Below, one piece after another: positions 15,006-21,033 of a stretch of DNA of 34,538 bases. Where the stretch lies: the NCBI GenBank assembly GCA_949948715.1, contig CATLGW010000028.1:1-34538 (forward strand), in the 5' to 3' direction. Below the pieces are notes generated by a model, which saw only the letters and a list, made by a program, of their open reading frames with translations, was not told the DNA's origin and searched no databases. The translations under genes and the position numbers were made by a program. The stretch comes from an uncultured Lachnospiraceae bacterium. GTDB lineage: Bacteria; Bacillota; Clostridia; Lachnospirales; Lachnospiraceae. How positions within the stretch are numbered: position 1 is the first letter of the stretch; each line of letters begins with the position of its first letter.

Positions 15006-15021
15006 TTAGCATGGAGGCTAA
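15006..15021 (+). promoter_or_regulatory. candidate CsrA-binding hairpin over the glycosyltransferase ribosome site
   Basis: TTAGC (15006-15010) pairs with GCTAA (15017-15021) around hexaloop ATGGAG (15011-15016), which contains most of the Shine-Dalgarno. A second hairpin directly upstream pairs GACGGTCT (14986-14993) with AGACTGTC (14998-15005), one G-U pair. The arrangement, one stem directly followed by an SD-loop stem, resembles the flagellin leader, but the upstream loop (CTTT) has no GGA. Confidence 0.5.
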
Positions 15022-15023
15022 AA

Positions 15024-17168
15024 ATGAAACCAATTTTGTCCATTTCCCTTCTCTGTTCCGGCCGGAAAGAGACCACAAAGAAATGCCTGGATTCCCTGAA
15101 GACCATCATGGAGCAGGTAGAGAGCGAACTGATTATCGTAGATACCGGATGTGACGAGGAGACGCGGGAGCTCTTGGCAGAGTATACGGATCATATTGTC
15201 CCCTTTACATGGTGCAATGACTTCGGAGCTGCCAGGAACGCGGGGCTGAAGGAGGCAAAGGGTGAATGGTTTCTTTATATAGATGACGACGAGTGGTTCG
15301 TGGATGTCAAAGAGATGGTGGAGTTCTTCCGGACGGGAGAATACAAAAAGTACGGTCAGGCATGCTATATCCAGAGAAATTACAGAGATTTTGCTGGAAA
15401 CCATTTTCAGGATATGTGGGTCTCCCGCATGATCAAGCTGCGTCAGGACACTCAGTTTGTGGACCGAATCCACGAGTATCTCTCTCCCATTCACGGTCAG
15501 AATAAGCTTCTCTATTCCTGGGCGGATCATTACGGCTATATATACCATAGCCCGGAGGATAAGCAGAGGCATGATGAGAGAAATGTGTCTATTATGAAGG
15601 CCGTCCTGGAGGAGCAGCCGGGTCATCTGAGAGTCCGGGCTCATCTTGCCCAGGAGTATATGGGAGTTCCTGATCACCAGGCAATGCGGGATCTTTGCAA
15701 GGACAGCATTAAGCTACTGCGCAAAAGGGATGACGAGCTGGCCAATTCTTACAGGCAGACCTTTTACCTGGGGGCGCTTTTGGCCATGGAATGCCTGGAG
15801 GATGAGGAAGCGCTGGATTTCTTTAAGGAGGCGGTTCGGGATAAAAGGAACAATATTTTGGGAAAAGCGGGTCTGTGTCAGTTAGCCTCCGAGCTCTACT
15901 ACAAGAAGAAGGAGTATGAGGCCTGCGACCAATGCTGTGAGCAGTACATCAAGGTGTACAATAAGGAGGCAGGAGAGCAGGGGGAATTGCTCAAGCTTCC
16001 CGTCAGCCCTATCTTTACCCAGCATATTTTCTATGCCCATAACCGAAATAATCTGTTCTGTATCTATATGGCGAATAAGCTGGCCCAGGGAGATACATCG
16101 GCGCTGAAGGAGTATTTCTGGAAGCTGGGCTGGGAGGAACCGAATTTCTGTGTCCATGAGAGCCTGGTGATCGAGGTGGTCAGTGCTATGGCGCGGCTGC
16201 CCTATGACGAGGAGTTTGTAAGGATTGCCCGGAAAATGTCGGAGCATCAGGAAATATGCAATCTGACTCTGGATAGGCTGAAAAAGGAGGCGGAGCAGAA
16301 CGAGGACGCGCTTCAGGCTCTGGCTCGGATCTTCAGTCAGGTGGATTCCCCCCATTATTATGTTTGGTATATGAAGCTGGTCCATGCGGCTCAGGAGCAT
16401 CGGGGGGAGGATGTGAAGGAGGCGTTTCGGCAGTTGTTTAAGAAGGTGCTGGATGCGTTGGTTTTGGAGGACCGGGTTTTTGCCATTGCCGACGAATATG
16501 CCCTGGATATGAATGAAATCATCAGCGGTGTTCCCTTTGACCAGTGGAAGCAGTGTGTGGATTCTCTCTGCGAGAAGAATACCATGGATGTGGTCTGGAA
16601 AAGAGAGGAATTCATGGAGAGGCGATGCGGGGGGGACGGCAGTCGTTACGGATACTTTAGGTGGAAGGTTTCCGAGGTGGAGGCAGTGGTCACTGTGGAG
16701 GCCACGGAGTACAAATTGATACGGGACAGAATGAAAGCGTTTTCGGACGAAAGCTTTGCTTTTTATGGCAGGTACTATCTGCCCGCAGCCTTTGAGGGAG
16801 AAATGGAAATGCTGCCGCCCTCCTGTCGGGTGGGGGTACGGCTGCGGAAGATTCTGCAGGCGGAGGAAGACGGAGATATCGCGCTGTTTCGTCAGGAATT
16901 GACAGCGGCAATGGGCATTTTCCGTCCTCTGGACGAGGGGCTTAAAAAATTCGGACAGATGTATGCCGCTTACAGGGAGAGCCAGTTGGAGCAGAGCCGC
17001 CAGATCAGTGATGAGATGCGGGTGCTTGCCCGCCGCGTGAAGGAGCAGCTTTACAAGTTTATTGTCAAGGGGGAGAAGGAGACCGCCCGAGGCATACTGC
17101 AGCAGCTTAAAGGACTCACGCCGGATGATCCGGAGCTGGCGGAGCTGGAGCGGCAGTGCAGGGAATGA
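15024..17168 (+). CDS. family 2 glycosyltransferase with helical repeat region, possible flagellin glycosyltransferase
   Basis: 714 residues. Residues 1 to about 110 form a GT-A nucleotide-sugar transferase domain: LSISLLCSGRKETTKKCLDSL, ELIIVDTGCDEETRELL, NDFGAARNAGLKEAKGEW and the acidic motif YIDDDEWF (metal/UDP-sugar site, Asp87-Glu90). The remainder is alpha-helical with TPR-like pairs (for example LAQEYMGVPDHQAMRDLCKDSIKLLRK), probably for binding a protein acceptor. There is no membrane segment, so it is cytoplasmic, where flagellin modification occurs. It sits directly downstream of flagellin, as does the flagellin glycosyltransferase gene of Clostridioides difficile. Acceptor and sugar are inference. 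GGAGG at 15013-15017 sets the start. A terminator separates it from flagellin, and I find no convincing promoter in the AT-rich stretch 14940-14985. Confidence 0.85.
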   Translation: MKPILSISLLCSGRKETTKKCLDSLKTIMEQVESELIIVDTGCDEETRELLAEYTDHIVPFTWCNDFGAARNAGLKEAKGEWFLYIDDDEWFVDVKEMVEFFRTGEYKKYGQACYIQRNYRDFAGNHFQDMWVSRMIKLRQDTQFVDRIHEYLSPIHGQNKLLYSWADHYGYIYHSPEDKQRHDERNVSIMKAVLEEQPGHLRVRAHLAQEYMGVPDHQAMRDLCKDSIKLLRKRDDELANSYRQTFYLGALLAMECLEDEEALDFFKEAVRDKRNNILGKAGLCQLASELYYKKKEYEACDQCCEQYIKVYNKEAGEQGELLKLPVSPIFTQHIFYAHNRNNLFCIYMANKLAQGDTSALKEYFWKLGWEEPNFCVHESLVIEVVSAMARLPYDEEFVRIARKMSEHQEICNLTLDRLKKEAEQNEDALQALARIFSQVDSPHYYVWYMKLVHAAQEHRGEDVKEAFRQLFKKVLDALVLEDRVFAIADEYALDMNEIISGVPFDQWKQCVDSLCEKNTMDVVWKREEFMERRCGGDGSRYGYFRWKVSEVEAVVTVEATEYKLIRDRMKAFSDESFAFYGRYYLPAAFEGEMEMLPPSCRVGVRLRKILQAEEDGDIALFRQELTAAMGIFRPLDEGLKKFGQMYAAYRESQLEQSRQISDEMRVLARRVKEQLYKFIVKGEKETARGILQQLKGLTPDDPELAELERQCRE

Positions 17169-17173
17169 TACTG

Positions 17174-17205
17174 ACGGGCACAGTGAACGCTGTGCCCGTT
17201 TTCTT
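17174..17205 (+). terminator. terminator after the glycosyltransferase gene
   Basis: ACGGGCACAG (17174-17183) pairs perfectly with CTGTGCCCGT (17190-17199) across a six-base loop, followed by TTTTCTTGT. It ends the flagellar side of the window. Confidence 0.9.
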
Positions 17206-17240
17206 GTGCTTTTATTGGTCTCTTGGATTGCAAAAAACAG

Positions 17241-17269
17241 TTGACTCTGTGCTTGGCATATGGTACACT
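17241..17269 (+). promoter_or_regulatory. sigma-A promoter of the rpmG-secE-nusG-rplK-rplA operon
   Basis: TTGACT at 17241-17246 and TACACT at 17264-17269 are 17 nt apart. The predicted start near 17276 gives a leader of about 70 nt to rpmG. Confidence 0.8.
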
Positions 17270-17348
17270 TATCAGGCAAGACAAGATTCAGGTCTTTTTT
17301 TAATGCTGAATTTTATAGAACGAATGGAAAATACGTGGAGGGAAAGAA

Positions 17349-17498
17349 ATGCGTACAAAAATTACTTTGGCGTGCACCGAGTGCAAACAGCGTAACTACA
17401 ATACCACCAAGGAGAAGAAAAATCACCCCGAGAGGATGGAGACCAAAAAGTACTGCAGATTCTGCAGGAGACATACCCTGCACAAGGAGACCAAATAA
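17349..17498 (+). CDS. rpmG: 50S ribosomal protein L33, zinc-binding form
   Basis: 49 residues starting [17 protein letters not shown] and ending [15 protein letters not shown]33 is a small protein of the large subunit near the E site. Four cysteines in two CxxC pairs (9/12 and 36/39) make this the zinc-containing form; many bacteria also keep a cysteine-free copy for zinc starvation. GTGGAGGGAAAG upstream serves ATG 17349. rpmG-secE-nusG is a very common order in Firmicutes, which supports the call for so short a gene. Confidence 0.95.
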   Translation: MRTKITLACTECKQRNYNTTKEKKNHPERMETKKYCRFCRRHTLHKETK

Positions 17499-17575
17499 TC
17501 GCCGCAGGTCGATTTCACACTACAAGTTTGTGCTGGCATCCCATTTGAGGACTGTCGGCGGCATGGAGGGTTAAG

Positions 17576-17779
17576 ATGGCAGATTCCGCTGAAAAGCAGG
17601 CTCGTCCCAGTTTTTTTAAGGGCGTGAAAGCAGAATTCAAGAAAATTTCATGGCCGGACAGACAATCAACCTTTAGACAATCCATTGCGGTTGTTGCTAT
17701 ATCCGTGGTTGTGGGAGTGATTATCGCGGTGCTGGACTATATAATTCAGTATGGCGTGAATTTCCTGACATCATTATAG
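17576..17779 (+). CDS. secE: preprotein translocase subunit SecE
   Basis: 67 residues, the short single-span SecE of Gram-positive bacteria, which clamps SecY in the membrane. The amphipathic segment FFKGVKAEFKKISWPD (residues 13-28) carries the conserved lysines and Trp-Pro. One membrane helix spans roughly residues 36-58. GGAGGG at 17565-17570 precedes the ATG. It lies 77 nt after rpmG and 15 nt before nusG. The 77-nt gap shows no tRNA, although one is present here in some relatives. Confidence 0.95.
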   Translation: MADSAEKQARPSFFKGVKAEFKKISWPDRQSTFRQSIAVVAISVVVGVIIAVLDYIIQYGVNFLTSL

Positions 17780-17794
17780 AGCGAGGGTGATTGT

Positions 17795-18313
17795 ATGGCA
17801 GAGGCAAAGTGGTATGTGGTGCATACCTATTCAGGATATGAAAATAAGGTCAAAGCCAATATTGAGAAGACGATTGAGAACAACAAAAGCCTGGGAGAGC
17901 AGATCCTGGAGGTCCGGGTTCCCATGGAGGAGGTCGTGGAGATCAAAAACGGAGCCAGAAAGACGGTAGCCCGCAAAATGTTTCCCGGCTATGTGCTTCT
18001 CAACATGGAAATGAACGATGATACCTGGTATGTCGTGCGTAATACCCGAGGTGTTACCGGCTTCGTAGGTCCGGGAAGCAAGCCCGTACCCCTCACGGAG
18101 GCCGAGATGAAGCCGCTGGGAATCAAGACCGAGAATGTCTCCATCGATTTTGCGGAGGGAGACAGCATCGCAGTGGTGGCCGGCGTTTGGAAGGATACGG
18201 TGGGCGTGGTTCAAAAGCTGGATTTCAGCAAGCAGACAGCTACCATCAACGTGGAGCTGTTCGGCAGGGAGACTCCCGTGGAGATAAGCTTTGCGGAGGT
18301 CCGAAAATTCTGA
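17795..18313 (+). CDS. nusG: transcription elongation/termination factor NusG
   Basis: 172 residues. The NGN domain (about 1-110) starts AKWYVVHTYSGYENKVKANIE and contains RKMFPGYVLLNMEM and VRNTRGVTGFVG, which bind the RNA polymerase clamp. The C-terminal KOW domain (about 122-172) has EGDSIAVVAGVWKDTVGVVQKLD, where Val-Trp-Lys replaces the more usual Pro-Phe-Ala-type loop. NusG couples transcription with pausing, termination and ribosomes. GAGGGTGA lies upstream of ATG 17795. It is third in the rpmG operon. Confidence 0.97.
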   Translation: MAEAKWYVVHTYSGYENKVKANIEKTIENNKSLGEQILEVRVPMEEVVEIKNGARKTVARKMFPGYVLLNMEMNDDTWYVVRNTRGVTGFVGPGSKPVPLTEAEMKPLGIKTENVSIDFAEGDSIAVVAGVWKDTVGVVQKLDFSKQTATINVELFGRETPVEISFAEVRKF

Positions 18314-18350
18314 TATTTTTTCAGAGTGTACTCTGATGAAATAGAAACTA

Positions 18351-18395
18351 GTGGGAGCAGGGGGAACGAATGTCATCCCTGTGCCGAGTTACCAC
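18351..18395 (+). promoter_or_regulatory. candidate L1-binding operator in the rplK leader
   Basis: GTGG (18351-18354) can pair with CCAC (18392-18395), enclosing an unpaired GAG and an inner stem CAGGG/CCCTG (18358-18362 with 18377-18381), just before AGGAGGTG of rplK. A GUGGGAG...ACCAC frame here resembles leaders where L1 represses its own operon by mimicking its rRNA site. It is recalled by pattern, not by a model search. An extra palindrome, TCAGAG/CTCTGA, lies at 18321-18336. Confidence 0.5.
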
Positions 18396-18413
18396 ATTAT
18401 AGGAGGTGCCACA

Positions 18414-18839
18414 ATGGCAAAGAAAGTAGAAGGTTATATTAAATTGCAGATTCCTGCGGGCAAAGCAACACCGGCTCCCCCGGTAGGCCCTGCGCTTGGA
18501 CAGCATGGTGTGAACATCGTTGAGTTTACCAAGCAGTTTAACGCGAGGACAGCGGATCAGGGAGACGTTATCATTCCCGTTGTAATTACCGTGTATGCGG
18601 ACAGAAGCTTCAGCTTCATTACCAAGACTCCGCCTGCGGCAGTGCTGTTGAAGAAGGCCTGCAATATCAAGTCCGGTTCGGGCGTGCCCAACAAGACCAA
18701 GGTAGCTACCATTTCCAAGGCGAAGATTCAGGAGATCGCGGAGAAGAAGATGCCCGATCTGAATGCTGCCAGCCTGGAGGCTGCCATGAGCATGATCGCC
18801 GGCACTGCGCGGAGCATGGGTATCACTGTAGAAGACTAA
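18414..18839 (+). CDS. rplK: 50S ribosomal protein L11
   Basis: 141 residues, exactly the standard length. L11 binds the GTPase-associated region of 23S rRNA, supports factor function and the stringent response, and forms the thiostrepton site. [26 protein letters not shown] (10-35) is the N-terminal hallmark including the thiostrepton prolines. The C-terminal RNA-binding domain includes [12 protein letters not shown] and [19 protein letters not shown] at 18401-18408 sets ATG 18414; the frame is open further upstream to 18351, but only across leader structure. Confidence 0.98.
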   Translation: MAKKVEGYIKLQIPAGKATPAPPVGPALGQHGVNIVEFTKQFNARTADQGDVIIPVVITVYADRSFSFITKTPPAAVLLKKACNIKSGSGVPNKTKVATISKAKIQEIAEKKMPDLNAASLEAAMSMIAGTARSMGITVED

Positions 18840-18853
18840 AATTATAATTGGGA

Positions 18854-18872
18854 GACAATCCGGGAGATTGTC
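18854..18872 (+). promoter_or_regulatory. hairpin between rplK and rplA
   Basis: GACAATC (18854-18860) pairs perfectly with GATTGTC (18866-18872) across loop CGGGA. There is no T-tract, so it is not a terminator. It may control rplA translation or message processing between the two genes; the role is unknown. Confidence 0.4.
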
Positions 18873-18895
18873 GCTGGAACCTAGGAGGTAAAATA

Positions 18896-19585
18896 ATGAA
18901 GCATGGTAAGAAATATGTCGAGGCCGCTAAGCTGGTAGACCGCACAGTGTTCTATGAGCCCAGCGATGCCATCGCACTGGTAAAGAAAGCAGCGCCCGCT
19001 AAGTTTGACGAGACGGTGGAGGTTCACATCAGGACAGGCTGTGACGGACGTCATGCGGAGCAGCAGATCCGCGGCGCGGTGGTACTGCCCAACGGAACCG
19101 GTAAAAAGGTGAAGGTTTTGGTGTTTGCCAAGGGCACGAAGCTGGACGAGGCTATGGCTGCAGGTGCAGATCATGTGGGCGGCGAGGAGCTGATTCCCAA
19201 GATTCAAAATGACGGATGGCTTGACTTTGACGTTGTGGTTGCCACCCCCGATATGATGGGCGTGGTGGGACGTCTCGGTAAGGTGCTGGGTCCCAAGGGC
19301 CTGATGCCTAACCCCAAGGCCGGCACCGTGACCATGGATGTGACAAAGGCTGTCAATGACATCAAGGCCGGTAAGATTGAGTACAGGCTGGATAAGAGCA
19401 ACATCGTACACGTACCCGTAGGCAAGGTTTCCTTCACGGAGGAGGCTCTGCTACAGAATTTTAACGCTCTTCTGGAGGCAATTCTGAAGGCAAAGCCCAG
19501 CGCAGTGAAGGGTCAGTATCTGAGAAGCATCACTCTGACCAGCACCATGGGTCCCGGCGTGAAGGTGAACGTGGCAAAGTACTAA
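18896..19585 (+). CDS. rplA: 50S ribosomal protein L1
   Basis: 229 residues, standard length. L1 forms the mobile stalk that moves deacylated tRNA out of the E site and represses its own operon. Typical stretches are [14 protein letters not shown] at the start, [27 protein letters not shown] (about 43-70) and [22 protein letters not shown] (about 122-143), the L1 signature. AGGAGGTAAAATA precedes ATG 18896; the open frame extends back to 18848 without a ribosome site. It follows rplK after 56 nt that hold a hairpin. No terminator with a T-tract follows; the next feature is the rplJ promoter. Confidence 0.98.
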   Translation: MKHGKKYVEAAKLVDRTVFYEPSDAIALVKKAAPAKFDETVEVHIRTGCDGRHAEQQIRGAVVLPNGTGKKVKVLVFAKGTKLDEAMAAGADHVGGEELIPKIQNDGWLDFDVVVATPDMMGVVGRLGKVLGPKGLMPNPKAGTVTMDVTKAVNDIKAGKIEYRLDKSNIVHVPVGKVSFTEEALLQNFNALLEAILKAKPSAVKGQYLRSITLTSTMGPGVKVNVAKY

Positions 19586-19640
19586 GAGGGAACGGCGATC
19601 TTTGTTTGAAAGCCGAATAAATGTTTTGATCAAAAGGGGG

Positions 19641-19670
19641 TTGACAATAATCAGCCCCCTGTGATATGAT
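19641..19670 (+). promoter_or_regulatory. sigma-A promoter of rplJ-rplL
   Basis: TTGACA at 19641-19646, an 18-nt spacer and TATGAT at 19665-19670. The -35 sits inside a 26-base imperfect palindrome: AGGGGGTTGA (19635-19644) against TCAGCCCCCT (19651-19660). The start near 19677 leaves a leader of about 150 nt. Confidence 0.8.
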
Positions 19671-19800
19671 AGCAAAGGCTGTAAGGCCAAGCCGAAGACA
19701 GTAGGTGCGGCATTGTCCGAAGGATGATGCGGCGTAAGTCCTACCGAGGAGAAGAATTTACAAGGATTACTTCATCTCCCTGTCTTCAGGGAGTTTTTTT
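19671..19800 (+). promoter_or_regulatory. L10 leader, ribosomal protein autoregulatory element
   Basis: The 150-nt leader before rplJ contains the block GCCGAAGACAGTAGGTG with a downstream AAGTCCTACCGAGGAG, typical of L10 leaders, which bind the L10-(L12)4 complex. GTAGG (19701-19705) and CCTAC (19739-19743) pair at its base. It ends in an intrinsic terminator, so control is probably by transcription attenuation. GAAGACAG (19694-19701) is fully complementary to CTGTCTTC (19780-19787) in the terminator left arm and loop, giving a possible competing fold. Confidence 0.8.
19776..19800 (+). terminator. attenuator terminator upstream of rplJ
   Basis: CTCCCT (19776-19781) pairs with AGGGAG (19788-19793) across a six-base loop, then seven Ts (19794-19800). 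It lies 28 nt before rplJ and downstream of its promoter, so it must be conditional. Confidence 0.85.
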
Positions 19801-19828
19801 CGGCTCCAAATCTATAAGGAGGTAAAAA

Positions 19829-20386
19829 ATGGCTAAGGTTGAATTAAAGAAACCCATTGTGGATGAGATCTCTGCCAGCATCAAGGACGCCCAGTCCGTG
19901 GTTGTGGTTGATTACCGCGGTTTGACCGTGGAGCAGGACACACAGCTTCGCAAGGCCCTGCGTGAGGCGGGAGTCACCTACAAGGTTTACAAGAACACTT
20001 TCTTGAACTTTGCGTTCAAGGGAACGGAGTTCGAAGGTCTTGTGCCCTATTTGGAGGGACCTACCGCCGTGGCGATTTCCGCTGACGATGCGACGGCTCC
20101 CGCCAGAGTGTTGGCCACATTTGCCAAGACGGCGAACAAGCTGGAGATCAAGGCAGGTATTGTGGAAGGCAATGTTTATGATGCCAAGGGGATGGCGGAT
20201 ATCGCAAGCATCCCGTCCAGAGACGTACTTATCTCTCGTCTGCTTGGCAGTATGCAGAGCCCTGTGACCAATTTCGCCCGTGTGATGAAGCAGTTGGCTG
20301 ACAAGGGCGGCGCATCGGCAGCTTCCGCACAGGAGGCGGCAGAGGCTCCCGCTGAGGCGGCTGTGGAAGCGCCCGCTGCGGAGTAA
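19829..20386 (+). CDS. rplJ: 50S ribosomal protein L10
   Basis: 185 residues, a little longer than usual because of an Ala/Glu-rich C-terminal tail (from about residue 166). L10 anchors L7/L12 dimers to the ribosome stalk and represses its operon by binding the leader. MAKVELKKPIVDEI, VVVVDYRGLTVEQDTQLRKALREAGVTYKVYKNTF and GPTAVAISADD are family hallmarks. AAGGAGG at 19816-19822 precedes ATG 19829. It is transcribed with rplL, 48 nt on. Confidence 0.98.
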   Translation: MAKVELKKPIVDEISASIKDAQSVVVVDYRGLTVEQDTQLRKALREAGVTYKVYKNTFLNFAFKGTEFEGLVPYLEGPTAVAISADDATAPARVLATFAKTANKLEIKAGIVEGNVYDAKGMADIASIPSRDVLISRLLGSMQSPVTNFARVMKQLADKGGASAASAQEAAEAPAEAAVEAPAAE

Positions 20387-20434
20387 AGCGAAAGTAACAG
20401 ATTATTTTAAATCAGAAAACGGAGGAAATGAAGA

Positions 20435-20812
20435 ATGGCTAAGTTAACAGCTCAGGAATTGATTGACGCTATCAAAGAGTTGACCGTATTAGAGTTGAAT
20501 GACCTTGTAAAGGCATGCGAGGAGGAGTTTGGCGTGTCCGCAGCGGCAGGCGTTGTTGTTGCCGCAGGCGCAGGTGCAGGCGCGGCTCCCGAGGAGGAGA
20601 AGACCGAGTTTGACGTTGAGCTTACCGAGGTTGGCGCCGAGAAGGTTAAGGTTATCAAGGTTGTCCGCGAGGTGACCGGCCTGGGCCTGAAGGAGGCTAA
20701 GGAAGTGGTTGACGGAGCTCCCAAGGTTGTCAAGGAGGCTGCATCCAAGGATGAGGCTGAGGAGATCAAGAAGAAGCTCGAGGAAGTTGGCGCAAAGGTT
20801 ACCCTTAAGTAA
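20435..20812 (+). CDS. rplL: 50S ribosomal protein L7/L12
   Basis: 125 residues: an N-terminal dimerisation helix pair ([25 protein letters not shown]), an Ala/Gly/Val-rich hinge (about 36-52) and a C-terminal domain (from [23 protein letters not shown]) with the [16 protein letters not shown] surface that recruits EF-G and EF-Tu. L7/L12 is the multi-copy stalk protein, so the separate L10-L12 transcript gives extra expression. GGAGG at 20421-20425 serves ATG 20435; the ATG at 20428 is out of frame. A strong terminator follows. Confidence 0.98.
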   Translation: MAKLTAQELIDAIKELTVLELNDLVKACEEEFGVSAAAGVVVAAGAGAGAAPEEEKTEFDVELTEVGAEKVKVIKVVREVTGLGLKEAKEVVDGAPKVVKEAASKDEAEEIKKKLEEVGAKVTLK

Positions 20813-20842
20813 GAGGCGGATTTCCCAGGCGAAATATACACA

Positions 20843-20884
20843 CGAAAAGGTCAGTCCAGATTTGGATTGGCCTTTTCGATTTTC
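20843..20884 (+). terminator. terminator after rplL
   Basis: CGAAAAGG (20843-20850) pairs with CCTTTTCG (20871-20878), continued inward by TCAGTCC with GGATTGG (two G-U pairs) and a six-base loop, then ATTTTC. It separates rplJL from rpoBC. Confidence 0.85.
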
Positions 20885-20919
20885 AAATATACAGATTCTG
20901 AAATTTTTATAAATTATTC

Positions 20920-20948
20920 TTGACCTGTTTTCCTTTTTGTGCTAATAT
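20920..20948 (+). promoter_or_regulatory. sigma-A promoter of rpoB-rpoC
   Basis: TTGACC at 20920-20925 and TAATAT at 20943-20948 with the ideal 17-nt spacing. The start near 20955 leaves about 79 nt of leader. RNA polymerase genes thus have their own promoter instead of relying on read-through from rplL. Confidence 0.85.
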
Positions 20949-20950
20949 GG

Positions 20951-20962
20951 ATAGTGCACTAT
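20951..20962 (+). promoter_or_regulatory. 12-bp perfect palindrome at the rpoB transcription start
   Basis: ATAGTGCACTAT reads identically on both strands and begins two bases after the -10. It could be an operator or could fold at the very 5' end of the rpoBC message. No repressor is known to me for this site. Confidence 0.35.
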
Positions 20963-21033
20963 TGTGCGGAGTTATGCTTATTTTTATGCGCAAATGATGT
21001 GAAAAAAGCTTTAAATCAGAAAGAACGGGGTAA

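Noticed and set aside
17499..17575. tRNA gene between rpmG and secE
   Set aside because: No T-loop GTTCRA sequence and no cloverleaf-compatible arms in this gap.
17560..17578. secE ribosome site C-ATGGAG-G as a CsrA hairpin
   Set aside because: Only the closing C-G pair forms; the next bases do not pair.
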